Source: Struthidea cinerea (lineage: Eukaryota; Chordata; Aves; Passeriformes; Corcoracidae). From it: a stretch of 64,000 nt of DNA. Within the stretch, counting starts at the first letter, position 1, and every line of letters starts with the position of its first letter. The stretch covers positions 186,001-250,000 of the forward strand of contig VZTI01001047.1 in the NCBI GenBank assembly GCA_013397865.1, given 5' to 3'. Made by a program: the position numbers and the translations under genes. The notes below the pieces were generated by a model. The model saw only the letters and a program-made list of their open reading frames with translations, searched no databases and was not told the DNA's origin. Positions 63,914 through 64,000 of this stretch are shown piece by piece.

Positions 63914-64000
63914 TTATCTGTTATCTAGCTACTTTTCAACTAGAAGAGATTGGTCTTCAGCACTTCAGCAGAATTGTGAAATCTTTGGACACTGCAAAAA
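63914..64000 (+). CDS. CFAP99: CFAP99, third coding exon (cut by window end)
   Basis: After the acceptor TTTTGATAG (ending 63913), TT completes the split valine codon. The frame then reads ICYLATFQLEEIGLQHFSRI followed by VKSLDTAK up to the edge. CYLATFQLEE-I/L-G followed by an F-x-x-I-V-K-S segment is the most distinctive part of the CFAP99 N-terminus that I recall, and it confirms the gene assignment and the splice phases. The exon's donor lies beyond the window. Together the three exons give 117 residues of the N-terminus. Most of the protein is off the right side. Confidence 0.87.

Noticed and set aside
1..64000. CRISPR array, tRNA, rRNA or bacterial-type system
   Set aside because: No regularly spaced repeats, no tRNA box pattern and no operon structure. 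The sequence is vertebrate nuclear DNA.

Overview
The window looks like bird nuclear DNA. Two things point to this: several CR1 LINE 3' ends, recognisable by the paired TCATAGAATCACAGAATGG / GGTTGGAAGGGACC type sequence, and one LTR fragment that resembles common avian ERVL LTRs. It is mostly AT-rich intron and intergenic DNA with a single CpG island. It is not bacterial: there are no operons, no Shine-Dalgarno-led genes and no long uninterrupted genes, and almost every open frame is chance or repeat-derived.

Layout. Positions 1 to about 46,690 hold about 46.5 kb of AT-rich non-coding DNA in which I find no convincing exon. It contains CR1 copies (3069-3605, 4373-4474, 29478-29888, 32478-33076), an ERVL-like LTR (8783-9270), a polypurine minisatellite (14091-14305) and a gapped duplication near 593-745. 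Positions 46,690-47,990 are a dense CpG island, interrupted by a 161-base assembly gap (47003-47163). It carries NRF1, NF-Y, Sp1, YY1, two divergently oriented ZNF143-type sites and repeated RFX/X-box-like half-sites, so it looks like a bidirectional housekeeping/cilia promoter. A CR1 fragment sits immediately to its right (48046).

The one gene I can read is on the + strand to the right of the island. Exons at 50589-50716, 61746-61890 and 63914-beyond 64000 join in phase (0, then 1) into a 117-residue N-terminus that I recognise as CFAP99, a cilia- and flagella-associated protein. The gene runs off the right edge.

In human, CFAP99 is divergently paired with ZFYVE28. The left 46 kb is therefore probably a large 5' intron of a minus-strand ZFYVE28, whose first exon may lie partly in the assembly gap. 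That assignment is inference from synteny and from a strand composition switch across the island. No ZFYVE28 coding sequence was seen. I found no CRISPR array, tRNA, rRNA or novel defence-like system.
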